From: Caballeronia sp. M1242
GTDB lineage: Bacteria > Pseudomonadota > Gammaproteobacteria > Burkholderiales > Burkholderiaceae
Length of the DNA stretch: 64,000 bases
Assembly (NCBI RefSeq): GCF_017220215.1
Contig: NZ_CP071129.1
Span: 2,108,001-2,172,000 of the forward strand
Reading direction: 5' to 3'
Shown: piece by piece, positions 1 through 8,773 of the stretch
How the letters are laid out: every line of letters begins with the position of its first letter
Position numbering within the stretch: the first letter of the stretch is position 1
Made by a program: the position numbers and the translations under genes
Notes under the pieces: generated by a model
What the model was told of the DNA's origin: nothing
What the model saw: only the letters and a program-made list of their open reading frames with translations
The model's database searches: none

Positions 1-806
1 AGGAAGAAGGTCTGCTCCATCATGAACTGGCCGGACATCACCGCGTGCGAAGTCTGGTCGGAGAAACAGACCCACACCGAGCCGGGCGGAAACGGCATGG
101 TTTCCTGCGGCGAGGACTTCTGATAATCGAGGTCGGCCTTCATCGCGTCGTGCAGATGCAGCATCAGATGGTCATACTCGCTGCGCTTGCTCTTGGTGAT
201 GTGCAGCAGATTCATGAGCCACGCCGAACCCGGCGCCTGCGGCTTGATGTCGGGCAAAAAGCGCCGCGCCATCTGCTCGAACGGCTCGCCGACGCGCCAC
301 ACGCGCGGCGTGCCGTTGGGGTTCACGTTGGTGAAGACGCGCAGGATGCGCTCGCCGTAGTTGGGGCGCGACGGGAAGGCATCGACGTGCAGGCGGCTGT
401 CGTCCTTGCGCCACGACGTTTCGCGCGTTTCCACCTGATGCAGCCGCAGACTCGTCGGCGCGACGCGCAGCTTGCCGTCGTATTCGGGAAAGAGGCCGTC
501 GATGAGCGAGCGCGCATTCGCCTGATACCGCGCGATGAGCGAGCGCACCGCCGACTGCATCACGTTGTCGCCGAGCACGCCGTTGAGCGCGCCCCCGTTG
601 GGCGCGAGGCTGATGTTCTTGCGCTTCGGGTCCGCGATTTTCGGGTCGAGCAGCGCGCGCTCGCCGCCTTCGATAGCAAAGCGCAGATTGGGAAAATAGA
701 GGACCTTGCCGTCTTCCACGCCGGCAAGCAGCGCCTCGCGCGGCACCGACAGGTTCTTGCCCTGCCAGTCGCACGAAGTCACTTCGATGATTTGAGATTC
801 CGTCAT
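1..806 (-). CDS. kdoO: Kdo 3-hydroxylase KdoO, Fe(II)/2-oxoglutarate dioxygenase (3' end cut by window edge)
   Basis: Reading leftwards from an ATG at 804-806 the frame stays open to position 1, giving about 268 residues without the C-terminus. The protein begins MTESQIIEVTSCDW and carries an HVDAF stretch (HxD, the usual iron-binding pair) followed by RPNYGERILRVFTNVNP. This is the conserved core I recognise from the Kdo hydroxylase family (KdoO). Members hydroxylate Kdo of the LPS inner core at C3 to form Ko, using Fe(II), O2 and 2-oxoglutarate at the inner membrane. The gene starts 56 bp after the waaC stop on the same strand, which fits a core-LPS operon. The distal iron-binding His and the 2-oxoglutarate Arg lie outside or near the edge of the window and were not checked. 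Confidence 0.85.
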   Translation of the reverse strand, partial: MTESQIIEVTSCDWQGKNLSVPREALLAGVEDGKVLYFPNLRFAIEGGERALLDPKIADPKRKNISLAPNGGALNGVLGDNVMQSAVRSLIARYQANARSLIDGLFPEYDGKLRVAPTSLRLHQVETRETSWRKDDSRLHVDAFPSRPNYGERILRVFTNVNPNGTPRVWRVGEPFEQMARRFLPDIKPQAPGSAWLMNLLHITKSKRSEYDHLMLHLHDAMKADLDYQKSSPQETMPFPPGSVWVCFSDQTSHAVMSGQFMMEQTFF

Positions 807-862
807 GTGCTCTCGAACTTGAGTTGGCTCGCGCACGGCGCCAAGGCGACTGACCCGACGCG

Positions 863-1858
863 TTACAGCAGGCCGAAACCTGCGAGCGCGGCCTTCACTT
901 CCGAGAGCGTCGGATGCCGGCTCGCGTCGCCCAGGTTGATCACGTTCGGCGACCAGTAACCGCCTGTGCGCCATGCGGTCGAGAAATTGTACAACTCGAC
1001 GGTCGGCCGCTTCAGCGCTGCGGCAATATGAACGAGGCCCGTGTCGACGCCGACGGTCGCGGCCGCGCCGTCGATCAGGCCGACCACGGCGGGCAGCGAG
1101 AGCTTCGGCGGCACGATGGCTGCCGCGCCGAACTCCTTCGCGAGCTTCTCGCTCGTCGCGCGCTCGGCCTCGCTGCCCCACGGCAGGACGATGGACGCGC
1201 CGCGCGTCACGAGCGCCTGTCCCAGTTCGATCCACGCGGCTTCAGGCCATTGCTTGTCCGCGCGAGACGTGGCGTGCACGAAGGTGACGTAGGGCACCGG
1301 CAGATTCAGCCCGAGCGCGGACACGGCGAGCGCGGCGCGGCGCGTGTCGATGCCGAAGTCGATGTCGTCGGTCGTCTGCGGGCGCGGCAAATCGAGCGCG
1401 GCGGCGACGAGCTGGCGCGTGCGCTCGACGACATGCGTGCGCGGCTCGATCGGCACGCGCCGGTCATAGAAGAAGCGCACGGGCCATTCGAAGCCCGCGC
1501 CGTCCGTGCGATTCGCAAGTCCGACGAGCGGCCCGCGCGCCCAGCTCGCGACCCATGCGGTCTTGATGAGCCCCTGGCAATCGATGACGAGATCGTACTT
1601 CTCGGCCGCCAGTTCACGCCGGAACTTGGCGATCTCGCGCCAGTTCGCCGCGGACGCGAAACCCTTGCGCCAGCGTCTGAGCGAGAACGGAATCGCGCGG
1701 CGCACGCCACTGACCAGTTCGACGAGGCTCGCGAAACTCTCTTCCACGAGCCAGTCGATTTGCGCATCGGGATAGCGGCGGCGAATGTCGGCGATGGCCG
1801 GCATGTTGTGAACGACGTCGCCAAGCGACGACACCCGGACGATCAGGATCTTTTGCAC
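863..1858 (-). CDS. waaC: Lipopolysaccharide heptosyltransferase I
   Basis: GT9-family enzyme that adds the first L,D-heptose from ADP-heptose to Kdo2-lipid A on the cytoplasmic face of the inner membrane. Visible family motifs are SSLGDVVHNMPA near the N-terminus (its Asp is the presumed base), DCQGLIKTAW, HATSRADKQWP and the C-terminal nucleotide-sugar motif GVDTGLVHIAAAL. I chose the GTG at 1856-1858 (VQKILIVRVSSLG), because the family begins here and this gives 331 aa. An upstream in-frame GTG at 1948 would add 30 low-complexity residues with no clear ribosome-binding site. The gene sits between manB and kdoO on the same strand, although a DUF29 gene on the opposite strand separates it from manB. 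Confidence 0.92.
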   Translation of the reverse strand: MQKILIVRVSSLGDVVHNMPAIADIRRRYPDAQIDWLVEESFASLVELVSGVRRAIPFSLRRWRKGFASAANWREIAKFRRELAAEKYDLVIDCQGLIKTAWVASWARGPLVGLANRTDGAGFEWPVRFFYDRRVPIEPRTHVVERTRQLVAAALDLPRPQTTDDIDFGIDTRRAALAVSALGLNLPVPYVTFVHATSRADKQWPEAAWIELGQALVTRGASIVLPWGSEAERATSEKLAKEFGAAAIVPPKLSLPAVVGLIDGAAATVGVDTGLVHIAAALKRPTVELYNFSTAWRTGGYWSPNVINLGDASRHPTLSEVKAALAGFGLL

Positions 1859-2041
1859 GCTGTGAGAAAGAGGCGCTGGCTCGCGCGACGAAGAGGAAAC
1901 GGGAGCGGGGATTTTAGCGCGGGTTGGTTGGGAGGCGGGGTGGTTCACGAGTCGGGGAAGCTCTTTCGCGGCAAAAAAGTCGGTAACATGCTGATGACCG
2001 GTGAAGCTGAACCGAATATCCGATCAAGAAAGGAGTACGCG

Positions 2042-2473
2042 ATGGGAACGCGTTACGAACAGGACGTCGTGGCATGGGCGCGCGAGCAGGCAGCACTGCT
2101 GCGTGCTGGTAACTTCTCGGCCATCGACGTGGAACATATCGCAGAGGAAATCGAGGACGTGGGCAAGAGCGAGCAACGAGAACTATCGAGCCGCATGGCG
2201 GTGCTGCTGGCGCATTTGCTCAAATGGCAATATCAGCCGGGACGCCGTGGTTCGAGCTGGCAACGCACGATCAAGGAACAGCGCCGCGCCGTGGGCGTGG
2301 CCCTGCAAAAGACGCCCAGCCTGAATGCTTCATTGCGCGACCCGGATTGGCTCGTAGGTACATGGGCCGATGCCGTGTCCAAAGCGGCTGAAGAAACGGG
2401 CTTGGATGTCTTTCCGGAAGAACTTCCGTGGTCGGCTGACCAGATCCTCTCGCCCGCGTTCTACCCCGAATAA
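2042..2473 (+). CDS. DUF29 family protein
   Basis: A 143-aa protein starting MGTRYEQDVVAWAREQA, with the DUF29 signature: an N-terminal helix ending in the acidic AIDVEHIAEEIEDVG, a central LLAHLLKWQYQP and W-S-W-type residues in SSWQRTIKEQRR, and a C-terminal PWSADQIL. An AGGAG at about 2031-2035, 6-7 bp before the ATG, fixes the start. The family is widespread in bacteria and its function is unknown. It lies on the plus strand between manB and waaC, which are both on the minus strand, so it interrupts an otherwise conserved core-LPS gene pair and has its own transcription signals. Larger frames over the same interval run into antisense waaC and are artefacts. Confidence 0.85.
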   Translation: MGTRYEQDVVAWAREQAALLRAGNFSAIDVEHIAEEIEDVGKSEQRELSSRMAVLLAHLLKWQYQPGRRGSSWQRTIKEQRRAVGVALQKTPSLNASLRDPDWLVGTWADAVSKAAEETGLDVFPEELPWSADQILSPAFYPE

Positions 2474-2483
2474 GCAAACAAAA

Positions 2484-2509
2484 ACGGCGCGACCTCCCGA
2501 TCGCGCCGT
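2484..2509 (-). terminator. Intrinsic terminator between the DUF29 gene and manB
   Basis: A 9-bp perfect stem (ACGGCGCGA at 2484-2492 against TCGCGCCGT at 2501-2509) with an 8-nt loop. Read on the minus strand it is followed by TTTTTG, so it should terminate manB. It lies 10 bp after the DUF29 stop and may also act on the plus strand, where the T-tract is poorer. Confidence 0.75.
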
Positions 2510-2525
2510 CTTCGCAAAGCCCCGA

Positions 2526-3926
2526 TCAGAACGGCAGCTTCGCGTCCGCCTTCTCCGCCAGAATCACGCGGCGGAAGTCTTCCTGAATGCGCTTCAATGC
2601 TTCTTCGCTATCCGCTTCGAAACGCATCACGACCACGGGCGTCGTATTCGACGAACGCGCGAGACCGAAGCCATCCGGGTATTCGACGCGCAAGCCGTCG
2701 ATCGTCAGCACGTCGTCCGCGCCTTCGAACTTCGCCGATTTCTGCAGACGCGAAATGAGTTCGAAGTTCTCGCCCTCTTCCAGCTTCAATTGCAGTTCCG
2801 GCGTCGACAGCGAGTTCGGCAGGTCGTTGAGCAGCTTGCTCGGATCGTCCACGCGCGACAGGATTTCGAGCATGCGCGCGCCCGTGTACAGGCCGTCGTC
2901 GAAGCCGTACCAGCGGTCCTTGAAGAACACGTGGCCGCTCATCTCGCCCGCGAGCGGCGCGCCCGTTTCACGCAGCTTCGCCTTCACGAGCGAGTGGCCC
3001 GTCTTCCACATCACCGGCTCGCCGCCCTGGTCGCGTACCCACTTCGCGAGATTGCGCGTGCACTTCACGTCATAGATGATCTGGCCGCCCTTGTTGCGCG
3101 ACAGCACTTCCTGCGCGAACAGCATCAACTGACGATCGGGGTAGATCACCTGACCGTCCTTAGTCACGACGCCGAGACGGTCGCCGTCGCCATCGAATGC
3201 GAAGCCCACTTCGGCGTCCGTTTCCTTCAGCGCGCGAATCACGTCCTGCAGATTCTCGGGATGCGCCGGGTCCGGGTGATGGTTCGGGAAATTGCCGTCG
3301 ATGTCCGTGAACAGTTCGACGAGTTCGCAGCCGAGCGCCTTGAAAAGACGCGGCGCGAGTCCGCCCGCGACGCCGTTGCCCGTATCGACGACGATCTTCA
3401 TCGCGCGCACCGGCTTCACGTCCGACACGATGCGGTCGAGATACATCTGCGATACGTCGAACTCGGTGTAGCTGCCTTCGCCCGAGCTGAAGTCGTCATT
3501 GACGATACGCTGATACAAGCCCTGAATCTGCTCGCCATAGATGGCCGCGCCGCGCAGGACCATCTTGAAGCCGTTGTAATCGGGCGGATTGTGGCTGCCC
3601 GTCACGACGATGCACGAATCCACGCGCCGTTCGCCCGTTGACAAAGGCAGCGGCACGCTCGCCGCGAAATAGCCGACGGGCGTGGGCACCATGCCGACAT
3701 CGATCACGTCGACGCCCGCTTCCCGCAGGCCGTTCGCGAGCGCGCCGACGAGTTCGGGACCGGAGAGCCGGCCATCGCGCGCGACGACGACCGAATCGCC
3801 GCCCTGCTTGCGGATCTCGCTGCCGAACGCGCGGCCGATGCTCTTCGCGACATCGCTATCGACCGTCTTGCCGACGATCCCGCGAATGTCATACGCCTTG
3901 AAAATGGACTGGGATACTTGGCTCAT
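2526..3926 (-). CDS. manB: Phosphomannomutase/phosphoglucomutase
   Basis: A 466-aa alpha-D-phosphohexomutase of the AlgC/ManB type. It interconverts mannose-6-P and mannose-1-P (often also glucose-6-P and glucose-1-P), feeding GDP-mannose, heptose and UDP-glucose precursors. The phosphoserine motif TGSHNPP places the active Ser at residue 111. The metal loop DGDGDR is at 245-250 and the sugar-binding GEMSGHVFF starts at 327. AGAGG about 10 bp before the ATG supports the start. ManC for the next step lies 30 kb away at 32.8-34.3 kb. In Burkholderia the manB-waaC neighbourhood is usual, so the gene is probably a resident core-LPS gene shared by the surface-polysaccharide pathways of this window. 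Confidence 0.93.
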   Translation of the reverse strand: MSQVSQSIFKAYDIRGIVGKTVDSDVAKSIGRAFGSEIRKQGGDSVVVARDGRLSGPELVGALANGLREAGVDVIDVGMVPTPVGYFAASVPLPLSTGERRVDSCIVVTGSHNPPDYNGFKMVLRGAAIYGEQIQGLYQRIVNDDFSSGEGSYTEFDVSQMYLDRIVSDVKPVRAMKIVVDTGNGVAGGLAPRLFKALGCELVELFTDIDGNFPNHHPDPAHPENLQDVIRALKETDAEVGFAFDGDGDRLGVVTKDGQVIYPDRQLMLFAQEVLSRNKGGQIIYDVKCTRNLAKWVRDQGGEPVMWKTGHSLVKAKLRETGAPLAGEMSGHVFFKDRWYGFDDGLYTGARMLEILSRVDDPSKLLNDLPNSLSTPELQLKLEEGENFELISRLQKSAKFEGADDVLTIDGLRVEYPDGFGLARSSNTTPVVVMRFEADSEEALKRIQEDFRRVILAEKADAKLPF

Positions 3927-4381
3927 GAGATGGCTACCTCTTCTGTATTAATTGATGAATTCTCGGCGATGCAGCCATAAGGGCGTGCAGGTCGTGACGA
4001 TATGAGCGCGCCCGACCACACCAGCATGCGCGCGAACGACTGCGAGGCATGACATGACGAATGCTGCGCATGCGTATTCGAGCATCGCGAAACAGGCAAG
4101 CCAGTTTGAAAGCTCGTGCGAAGGAAGCCTTTCCGTTCGCACTTATAATCGCTGTCTTTCAGCGCCTTCGACGTTGCGCGCCGCGGTTCAAGCCTGCGCA
4201 TTCATTCTAATCCAATGCCTATACGCTCTTTCGCCTTCTGCCCGACGAATGAGGCGCGTTCGCGCGCAAACGCACAAAACTTGACCCACATTCACGGTGA
4301 TACGCGTCCCCGCACGCTACTGCACAGCGAACAGGTTCCAGTAGCACGCTGCGTGCCTGAGCGCCCGGACGGACGACACGC
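3927..4381. other. Divergent intergenic region between manB and the flippase operon
   Basis: 455 bp with no credible gene. It must hold the minus-strand promoter of manB and the plus-strand promoter of the operon starting at 4382. The only recognisable element is a perfect TATAAT at 4144-4149, listed separately. Base composition is slightly more AT-rich near 3940-3960 and 4130-4150 than in the genes around it. Confidence 0.5.
4144..4149 (+). promoter_or_regulatory. Candidate -10 box upstream of the flippase operon
   Basis: A perfect TATAAT on the plus strand, 232 bp before the first ATG. No hexamer at 16-18 bp spacing resembles TTGACA, so this is a tentative assignment that depends on the -10 match alone. 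Confidence 0.35.
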
Positions 4382-5644
4382 ATGAAGATGCTCATGCGCT
4401 CGGGCAATCCGGACGTCGCCCGCGCGCTCACCAACATCGTCTGGCTGGGGCTGGAACGGCTCACGCAGATTGCTGTCGCCATCGTCATTTCGGGCCTGCT
4501 CGCGCGCTATCTCGGCCCCGATGCGTTCGGCAAATGGCAATACGCGAACACGCTCTTGCTCGTCATCGCGCCGATCACATGGGTGTGCGGCGCGGAGATT
4601 CTGGTGCCGACCATCGTCGCGAAGCCGCCCGCCGAAACCGGCGCAGTGCTCGGCAGCGCGTTCGTGCTGCGCATGAGCGTGTCCGTCGTCGCGCTCTTGC
4701 TGACGTGGGCATGGATCGCGGTAGGCGGCGTGGACCCGCTCGTCGGCGCGATGCTCGCGGGGCTTGCCGTCACCATGCTGTTTCGCGAGCCGTTCATCGG
4801 CGTCATCAACGCGTGGCTGCAAAGCATGACCTACAGCAAGCCGCAATTGATCGCGAGCATGTTCACGGCCATCGCAAAGGCCGCGCTCGTGTATCTGCTC
4901 GTGCGCATGGCCGCGCGCGCGTCGAGCTTCGGCTGGCTGTGGGCGCTGGAAGCCGCGGTGATCGGCGCGGCGCTCGTCGTCTATTACATGCGACGTCATG
5001 GCGGCACGCTCGGCTGGCGCTTCGATCGCACGCTCTTTCGGCACTTCGCGAGCGCAGGCACCGTGTTTTGGCTCGGGCTCATTTGCATGTATCTGTTCCT
5101 GAAGCTCGACCGGTTGATGCTCGCGCATCGCGTGTCGTTTGCGGAGCTTGGGCTCTATTCGGCCGCGCAACAGTTGAACGAGAACTGGATCGCGCTCGCG
5201 CTGATGCTTTCGCAAACCATCGCGCCGGCGTTCGTGTATCGCGAGCAGGAAACACCGCGCCTCAAGCGCAACCTGCTGCGCCTTTTCGCCATGACCGCCG
5301 CGCTGATGATCGCGGGCGCCGCCGTTCTCGATGCGCTCGCGGGCTTCATCATCGCGCGCGTGTTCGGGCCGAACTATGCGGGCGCGGCGAGCATTTTTCG
5401 CTGGGCCGTGTGGCTCTCGGTACCTGCGGGCATCGAGGCCATCGGCAATCTCGTCGTGCTGAAGTTTCAGGCCAGATACGTGCTGTTGTCGAAGTGGCTG
5501 CTTGCGCTCGCCGTCGCATTCGCGGTGAACGCGTGGGCTATTCCCCGCTTCAACGGATACGGCGCGCTCGTCGGTCTGGCGGCGGGTTATCTCGCGGCGG
5601 CGTCGGTCAACTTCTACTACATTCGATTCCGGCTGCGCGCATGA
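4382..5644 (+). CDS. Wzx-type oligosaccharide flippase (MOP superfamily)
   Basis: A 420-aa hydrophobic protein with about 12-14 predicted membrane segments and the N-terminal pattern of polysaccharide flippases (VWLGLERLTQIAVAIV, then LLARYLGPDAFGKWQYANTL). Proteins of this family move undecaprenyl-diphosphate-linked oligosaccharides across the inner membrane. It opens a five-gene plus-strand operon, and its TGA overlaps the ATG of the next gene (ATGA at 5641-5644), so the two are probably translationally coupled. No Wzy polymerase is encoded in this operon, so the product is either a short lipid-linked oligosaccharide or uses a polymerase or ligase encoded elsewhere. It is clearly different from the second flippase at 11.8-13.1 kb. 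Confidence 0.85.
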   Translation: MKMLMRSGNPDVARALTNIVWLGLERLTQIAVAIVISGLLARYLGPDAFGKWQYANTLLLVIAPITWVCGAEILVPTIVAKPPAETGAVLGSAFVLRMSVSVVALLLTWAWIAVGGVDPLVGAMLAGLAVTMLFREPFIGVINAWLQSMTYSKPQLIASMFTAIAKAALVYLLVRMAARASSFGWLWALEAAVIGAALVVYYMRRHGGTLGWRFDRTLFRHFASAGTVFWLGLICMYLFLKLDRLMLAHRVSFAELGLYSAAQQLNENWIALALMLSQTIAPAFVYREQETPRLKRNLLRLFAMTAALMIAGAAVLDALAGFIIARVFGPNYAGAASIFRWAVWLSVPAGIEAIGNLVVLKFQARYVLLSKWLLALAVAFAVNAWAIPRFNGYGALVGLAAGYLAAASVNFYYIRFRLRA

Positions 5645-6447
5645 ACGCCCTATCCGATGTCGCCATCCTCATGCCCGCGTTTAACGGCCAGTCCGAAGTG
5701 GAACGCACGCTCGCGTCGTTTCGCGAGGCGTCGCCGGTGCGCGTGTTGATCGTCGATGACGGCAGCACGCCGCCGATCTCCGCGCCTGTCATCGACGGAC
5801 TCGACGTGGAGATCCTGCGCATGGCGAAGAACGTCGGCATCGAGCGCGCGTTGCAAGCGGGCATCGACGCGCTCGCTGAACGCGGCATCCGCTACGCGGC
5901 GCGCATCGATGCGGGCGATCTCGCGACGCCCGGCCGCCTCGCGAAGCAACGCGCGTATCTGGAGGCGCATCCGCATGTGGCGGTGCTCGGCATGTGGACG
6001 CATGTCGTCGCGACGAACGGCGCGCCGCTTTTCGACCTTAGGCCGCCCACCGATACGGCTGCGATTCGCCGCGCCATGCTCGCGCGCTCGTGCTTCGCGC
6101 ATCCGTCGCTGATGCTGCGTGTCGATGCGGTGCGCGAGGTGGGCAACTATCGCGCGGACTATCGCGCGGCCGAAGACCTCGATCTGGTGCTGCGTCTCAT
6201 GACGCGCTACGACGGCGCGAATCTGCCGGAATTCGGCCTCTTTTACGAACTGAACGAAGCGGGCATCAGCGCGACCAAGCGCCGGACACAAGCGCTGTCA
6301 ACGCTGCGCCTGCAATTGCGTTACTTCCGTGCGGCGAATCCGTTCGACTGGATCGGCGTCGCGAAAAGCATCGCTCACTTGCTGCTGCCCTATCGCGCGC
6401 TGCGCGGACTCAAGGCGAAGCTCTTCAAGGCATCGTCGCCGGCATGA
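5641..6447 (+). CDS. Family 2 glycosyltransferase
   Basis: A 268-aa cytoplasmic glycosyltransferase with a GT-A fold. It starts MNALSDVAILMPAFNGQSEV. The nucleotide-binding VLIVDDGSTPP lies at about residues 37-47 and RIDAGDLATPGRL takes the place of the DxD metal/sugar motif. A conserved YRAAEDLDLVLRL (the ED motif that holds the catalytic base in GT2) follows near residue 180. It overlaps the flippase stop by 4 bp and is followed 37 bp later by a GT4 gene, so it should add one sugar to the repeat unit flipped by the upstream gene. Donor and acceptor cannot be read from the sequence. Confidence 0.85.
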   Translation: MNALSDVAILMPAFNGQSEVERTLASFREASPVRVLIVDDGSTPPISAPVIDGLDVEILRMAKNVGIERALQAGIDALAERGIRYAARIDAGDLATPGRLAKQRAYLEAHPHVAVLGMWTHVVATNGAPLFDLRPPTDTAAIRRAMLARSCFAHPSLMLRVDAVREVGNYRADYRAAEDLDLVLRLMTRYDGANLPEFGLFYELNEAGISATKRRTQALSTLRLQLRYFRAANPFDWIGVAKSIAHLLLPYRALRGLKAKLFKASSPA

Positions 6448-6484
6448 GACCGGCGGCATCGCGCGACACAACCATAAGCACCGG

Positions 6485-7624
6485 ATGAACAAAGCCCAGT
6501 CCAGCCTACGCATCGCCCTCGTGTGCAACACGGCGTGGGCCATTTACACGTATCGTCGCGGCGTGCTGCGCATGTTGACCGAACGCGGCGCGCAGGTGAC
6601 GATCATCGCGCCGCGCGACCGCACGTTCGAGCCGCTCATCGAAATGGGCTGCCGTTGCGTCGAATTGCCGGTGGCGTCCAAGGGCACGAACCCGCGTGAA
6701 GACCTCAGGACGATGATGGCGCTGTACCGCGAATATCGCGCGACGCGCCCGCATCTCGTGTTCCATTACACGATCAAGCCGAACATCTACGGCTCGCTTG
6801 CCGCGATGTTGGCGCGCGTGCCGTCCATCGCGGTGACGACGGGTCTGGGCTACGTGTTCATTCAGAAGAGCCGCACCGCGCAGATCGCCAAGCGTCTTTA
6901 TCGCTTCGCGTTCCGCTTTCCGCGCGAGGTGTGGTTCCTCAATCGCGACGATCATCAGGCTTTTGTGGATGAGAACCTGCTCGCGCATCCCGAGCGTGCG
7001 CGTCGTTTGCACGGAGAAGGCGTCGATCTGGATGACTTCTCGCTCGTGCCCTTGCCGCGCCGCGAAGACTTCGTGTTCATACTCATCGGGCGGCTGCTGT
7101 GGGATAAGGGCGTCGCCGAATACGTCGAGGCGGCGCGGCGTTTGCGCCGGCGTTATCCGCACGCGCGTTTCCAATTGCTCGGGCCCGTGGGCGTGGATAA
7201 TCCCAGCGCGATCAGCCGCACGGACGTCGAGGCGTGGGAACGTGAGAATATCGTCGAGTATCTGGGCGAAGCAAACGATGTGCGCCCGCTCGTCGCGGCG
7301 GCCGATTGCGTCGTGCTGCCGTCGTATCGCGAAGGCGTGCCGCGCACGCTGATGGAAGCCTGCGCGATGGGCCGCCCAATCGTCGCCACGGACGTTCCCG
7401 GCTGCCGCGAAGTGGTCGAACACGGCGTAAACGGCCTGCTTTGCAAGGTCAAAAGCGCGGACAGCCTCGCGGAACAACTCGAACGCATGCTGACGCTGCC
7501 GATCGAAGAACGCGAGGCGATGGCCCAACGCGGCCGCGAGAAAGTCGCTCGCGAATTCGACGAGAAGAACGTCGTCGAACGATACAAGAGCACAATACAC
7601 GCCATTACCGGCATTTCACTCTGA
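6485..7624 (+). CDS. Family 4 glycosyltransferase, PglA-like
   Basis: 379 aa from the ATG at 6485 (MNKAQSSLRIALVCNTAW). It has the two-domain GT-B layout. The N-terminal half carries KGTNPREDLRTMMALY and VFHYTIKPNIYGSLAA, a pattern typical of PglA/WbpX-type GT4 enzymes acting on undecaprenyl-linked acceptors. The C-terminal donor domain shows FILIGRLLWDKGV and the EX7E-like segment SYREGVPRTLMEACAMG. PglA-type enzymes transfer HexNAc residues, so an N-acetylhexosamine or galactose is a reasonable guess, and galE lies immediately downstream. The predicted frame extends further upstream, but the residues before MNKAQ read antisense-like and overlap the GT2 gene. Confidence 0.85.
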   Translation: MNKAQSSLRIALVCNTAWAIYTYRRGVLRMLTERGAQVTIIAPRDRTFEPLIEMGCRCVELPVASKGTNPREDLRTMMALYREYRATRPHLVFHYTIKPNIYGSLAAMLARVPSIAVTTGLGYVFIQKSRTAQIAKRLYRFAFRFPREVWFLNRDDHQAFVDENLLAHPERARRLHGEGVDLDDFSLVPLPRREDFVFILIGRLLWDKGVAEYVEAARRLRRRYPHARFQLLGPVGVDNPSAISRTDVEAWERENIVEYLGEANDVRPLVAAADCVVLPSYREGVPRTLMEACAMGRPIVATDVPGCREVVEHGVNGLLCKVKSADSLAEQLERMLTLPIEEREAMAQRGREKVAREFDEKNVVERYKSTIHAITGISL

Positions 7625-7645
7625 TTTGCGCTTCCTGGAGAGCAC

Positions 7646-8704
7646 ATGATGAACGGCAACATGTCGCCGAACGACGCTGGACAAGGTACCAAGGGCACGA
7701 TTCTCGTGACGGGCGGCGCGGGCTTCATCGGTTCGCATACGTGCGTCGAATTGCTCGACGCGGGTTACGACGTCGCGGTGATCGACAACCTCGTCAATAG
7801 CCGCGCCGAATCGCTGAACCGCGTGGAGCGCATCACGGGCAAGCGCGTCGCGTTCTATCAGGAAGACGCACGCGACGAAGCCGCGCTGAACCGCATTTTC
7901 GACGCACACGCCATCACCGGCGCGATCCATTTCGCGGCGCTGAAGGCCGTGGGCGAATCGGTCGCGAAGCCGATCGAGTATTACAGCAACAACATCGGCA
8001 GCCTGCTCGCGGTGCTCAACGTGATGCGCGAACGGAACGTCCGCAACTTCGTGTTCAGCTCATCTGCAACGGTGTACGGCGTGCCGCAAAGCGTGCCCAT
8101 CGACGAGAGCTTTCCGCTTTCGGCGACGAACCCGTATGGTCAGTCGAAGCTCATCGCCGAACAGATTCTGCGCGATCTCGAAGTCTCCGATCCGTCGTGG
8201 CGCATCGCGACGCTGCGCTACTTCAACCCGGTCGGCGCACATGAAAGCGGTTTGATCGGCGAGGACCCGGCAGGCGTTCCGAACAACCTGATGCCGTATG
8301 TCGCGCAGGTCGCGGTCGGCAAGCTGGACAAGCTGCGCGTATTCGGCAGCGATTACGATACGCACGACGGCACCGGCGTGCGCGACTATATTCATGTGGT
8401 GGATCTGGCGCGCGGCCACATTGCAGCCATCGACGCACTGCGCTCGCTCGATCGCAGTTTCGTCGTCAATCTCGGCACGGGCCACGGTTATAGCGTGCTG
8501 GATGTCGTGAAGGCGTTCGAAGCAGCCTCGGGCAAGCGCGTGCCGTATGAACTCGTGCCGCGCCGCCCCGGCGATGTGGCTTCGTGCTACGCCGATCCCG
8601 CCGCGGCCGCGAAGTTGCTCGGCTGGCGCGCGGAACACGGCATCGAGCGCATGTGTGCCGATCACTGGCGCTGGCAGTCGCAGAACCCGCAAGGGTTCGC
8701 ATAA
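7646..8704 (+). CDS. galE: UDP-glucose 4-epimerase
   Basis: A 352-aa short-chain dehydrogenase/reductase of the extended type. The NAD-binding TGGAGFIG sits at about residues 23-30, followed by SSSATVYG and the catalytic Tyr-Lys pair in NPYGQSK, then the GalE-typical LRYFNPVGAHESGLIGEDP and VFGSDYDTHDGTGVRDYIHV. It interconverts UDP-glucose and UDP-galactose (possibly also the N-acetyl forms) and so provides galactose for the operon's glycosyltransferases. A start at MM (7646) follows TGGAGAGC. The N-terminus is about 17 residues longer than in E. coli GalE. Confidence 0.93.
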   Translation: MMNGNMSPNDAGQGTKGTILVTGGAGFIGSHTCVELLDAGYDVAVIDNLVNSRAESLNRVERITGKRVAFYQEDARDEAALNRIFDAHAITGAIHFAALKAVGESVAKPIEYYSNNIGSLLAVLNVMRERNVRNFVFSSSATVYGVPQSVPIDESFPLSATNPYGQSKLIAEQILRDLEVSDPSWRIATLRYFNPVGAHESGLIGEDPAGVPNNLMPYVAQVAVGKLDKLRVFGSDYDTHDGTGVRDYIHVVDLARGHIAAIDALRSLDRSFVVNLGTGHGYSVLDVVKAFEAASGKRVPYELVPRRPGDVASCYADPAAAAKLLGWRAEHGIERMCADHWRWQSQNPQGFA

Positions 8705-8773
8705 AGCGGCGCCGAGCCTCGCATCGTCCATTAGCGGCGATGCGAGGCGGCTGTCATCAACTGGTCTACTTTC

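Noticed and set aside
45..959. A 304-codon open frame on the plus strand at the left edge
   Set aside because: Antisense of kdoO; the minus strand gives the recognisable dioxygenase.
4054..4284. Short frame in the manB/flippase gap
   Set aside because: No ribosome-binding site, no recognisable domain, and it overlaps the candidate promoter.
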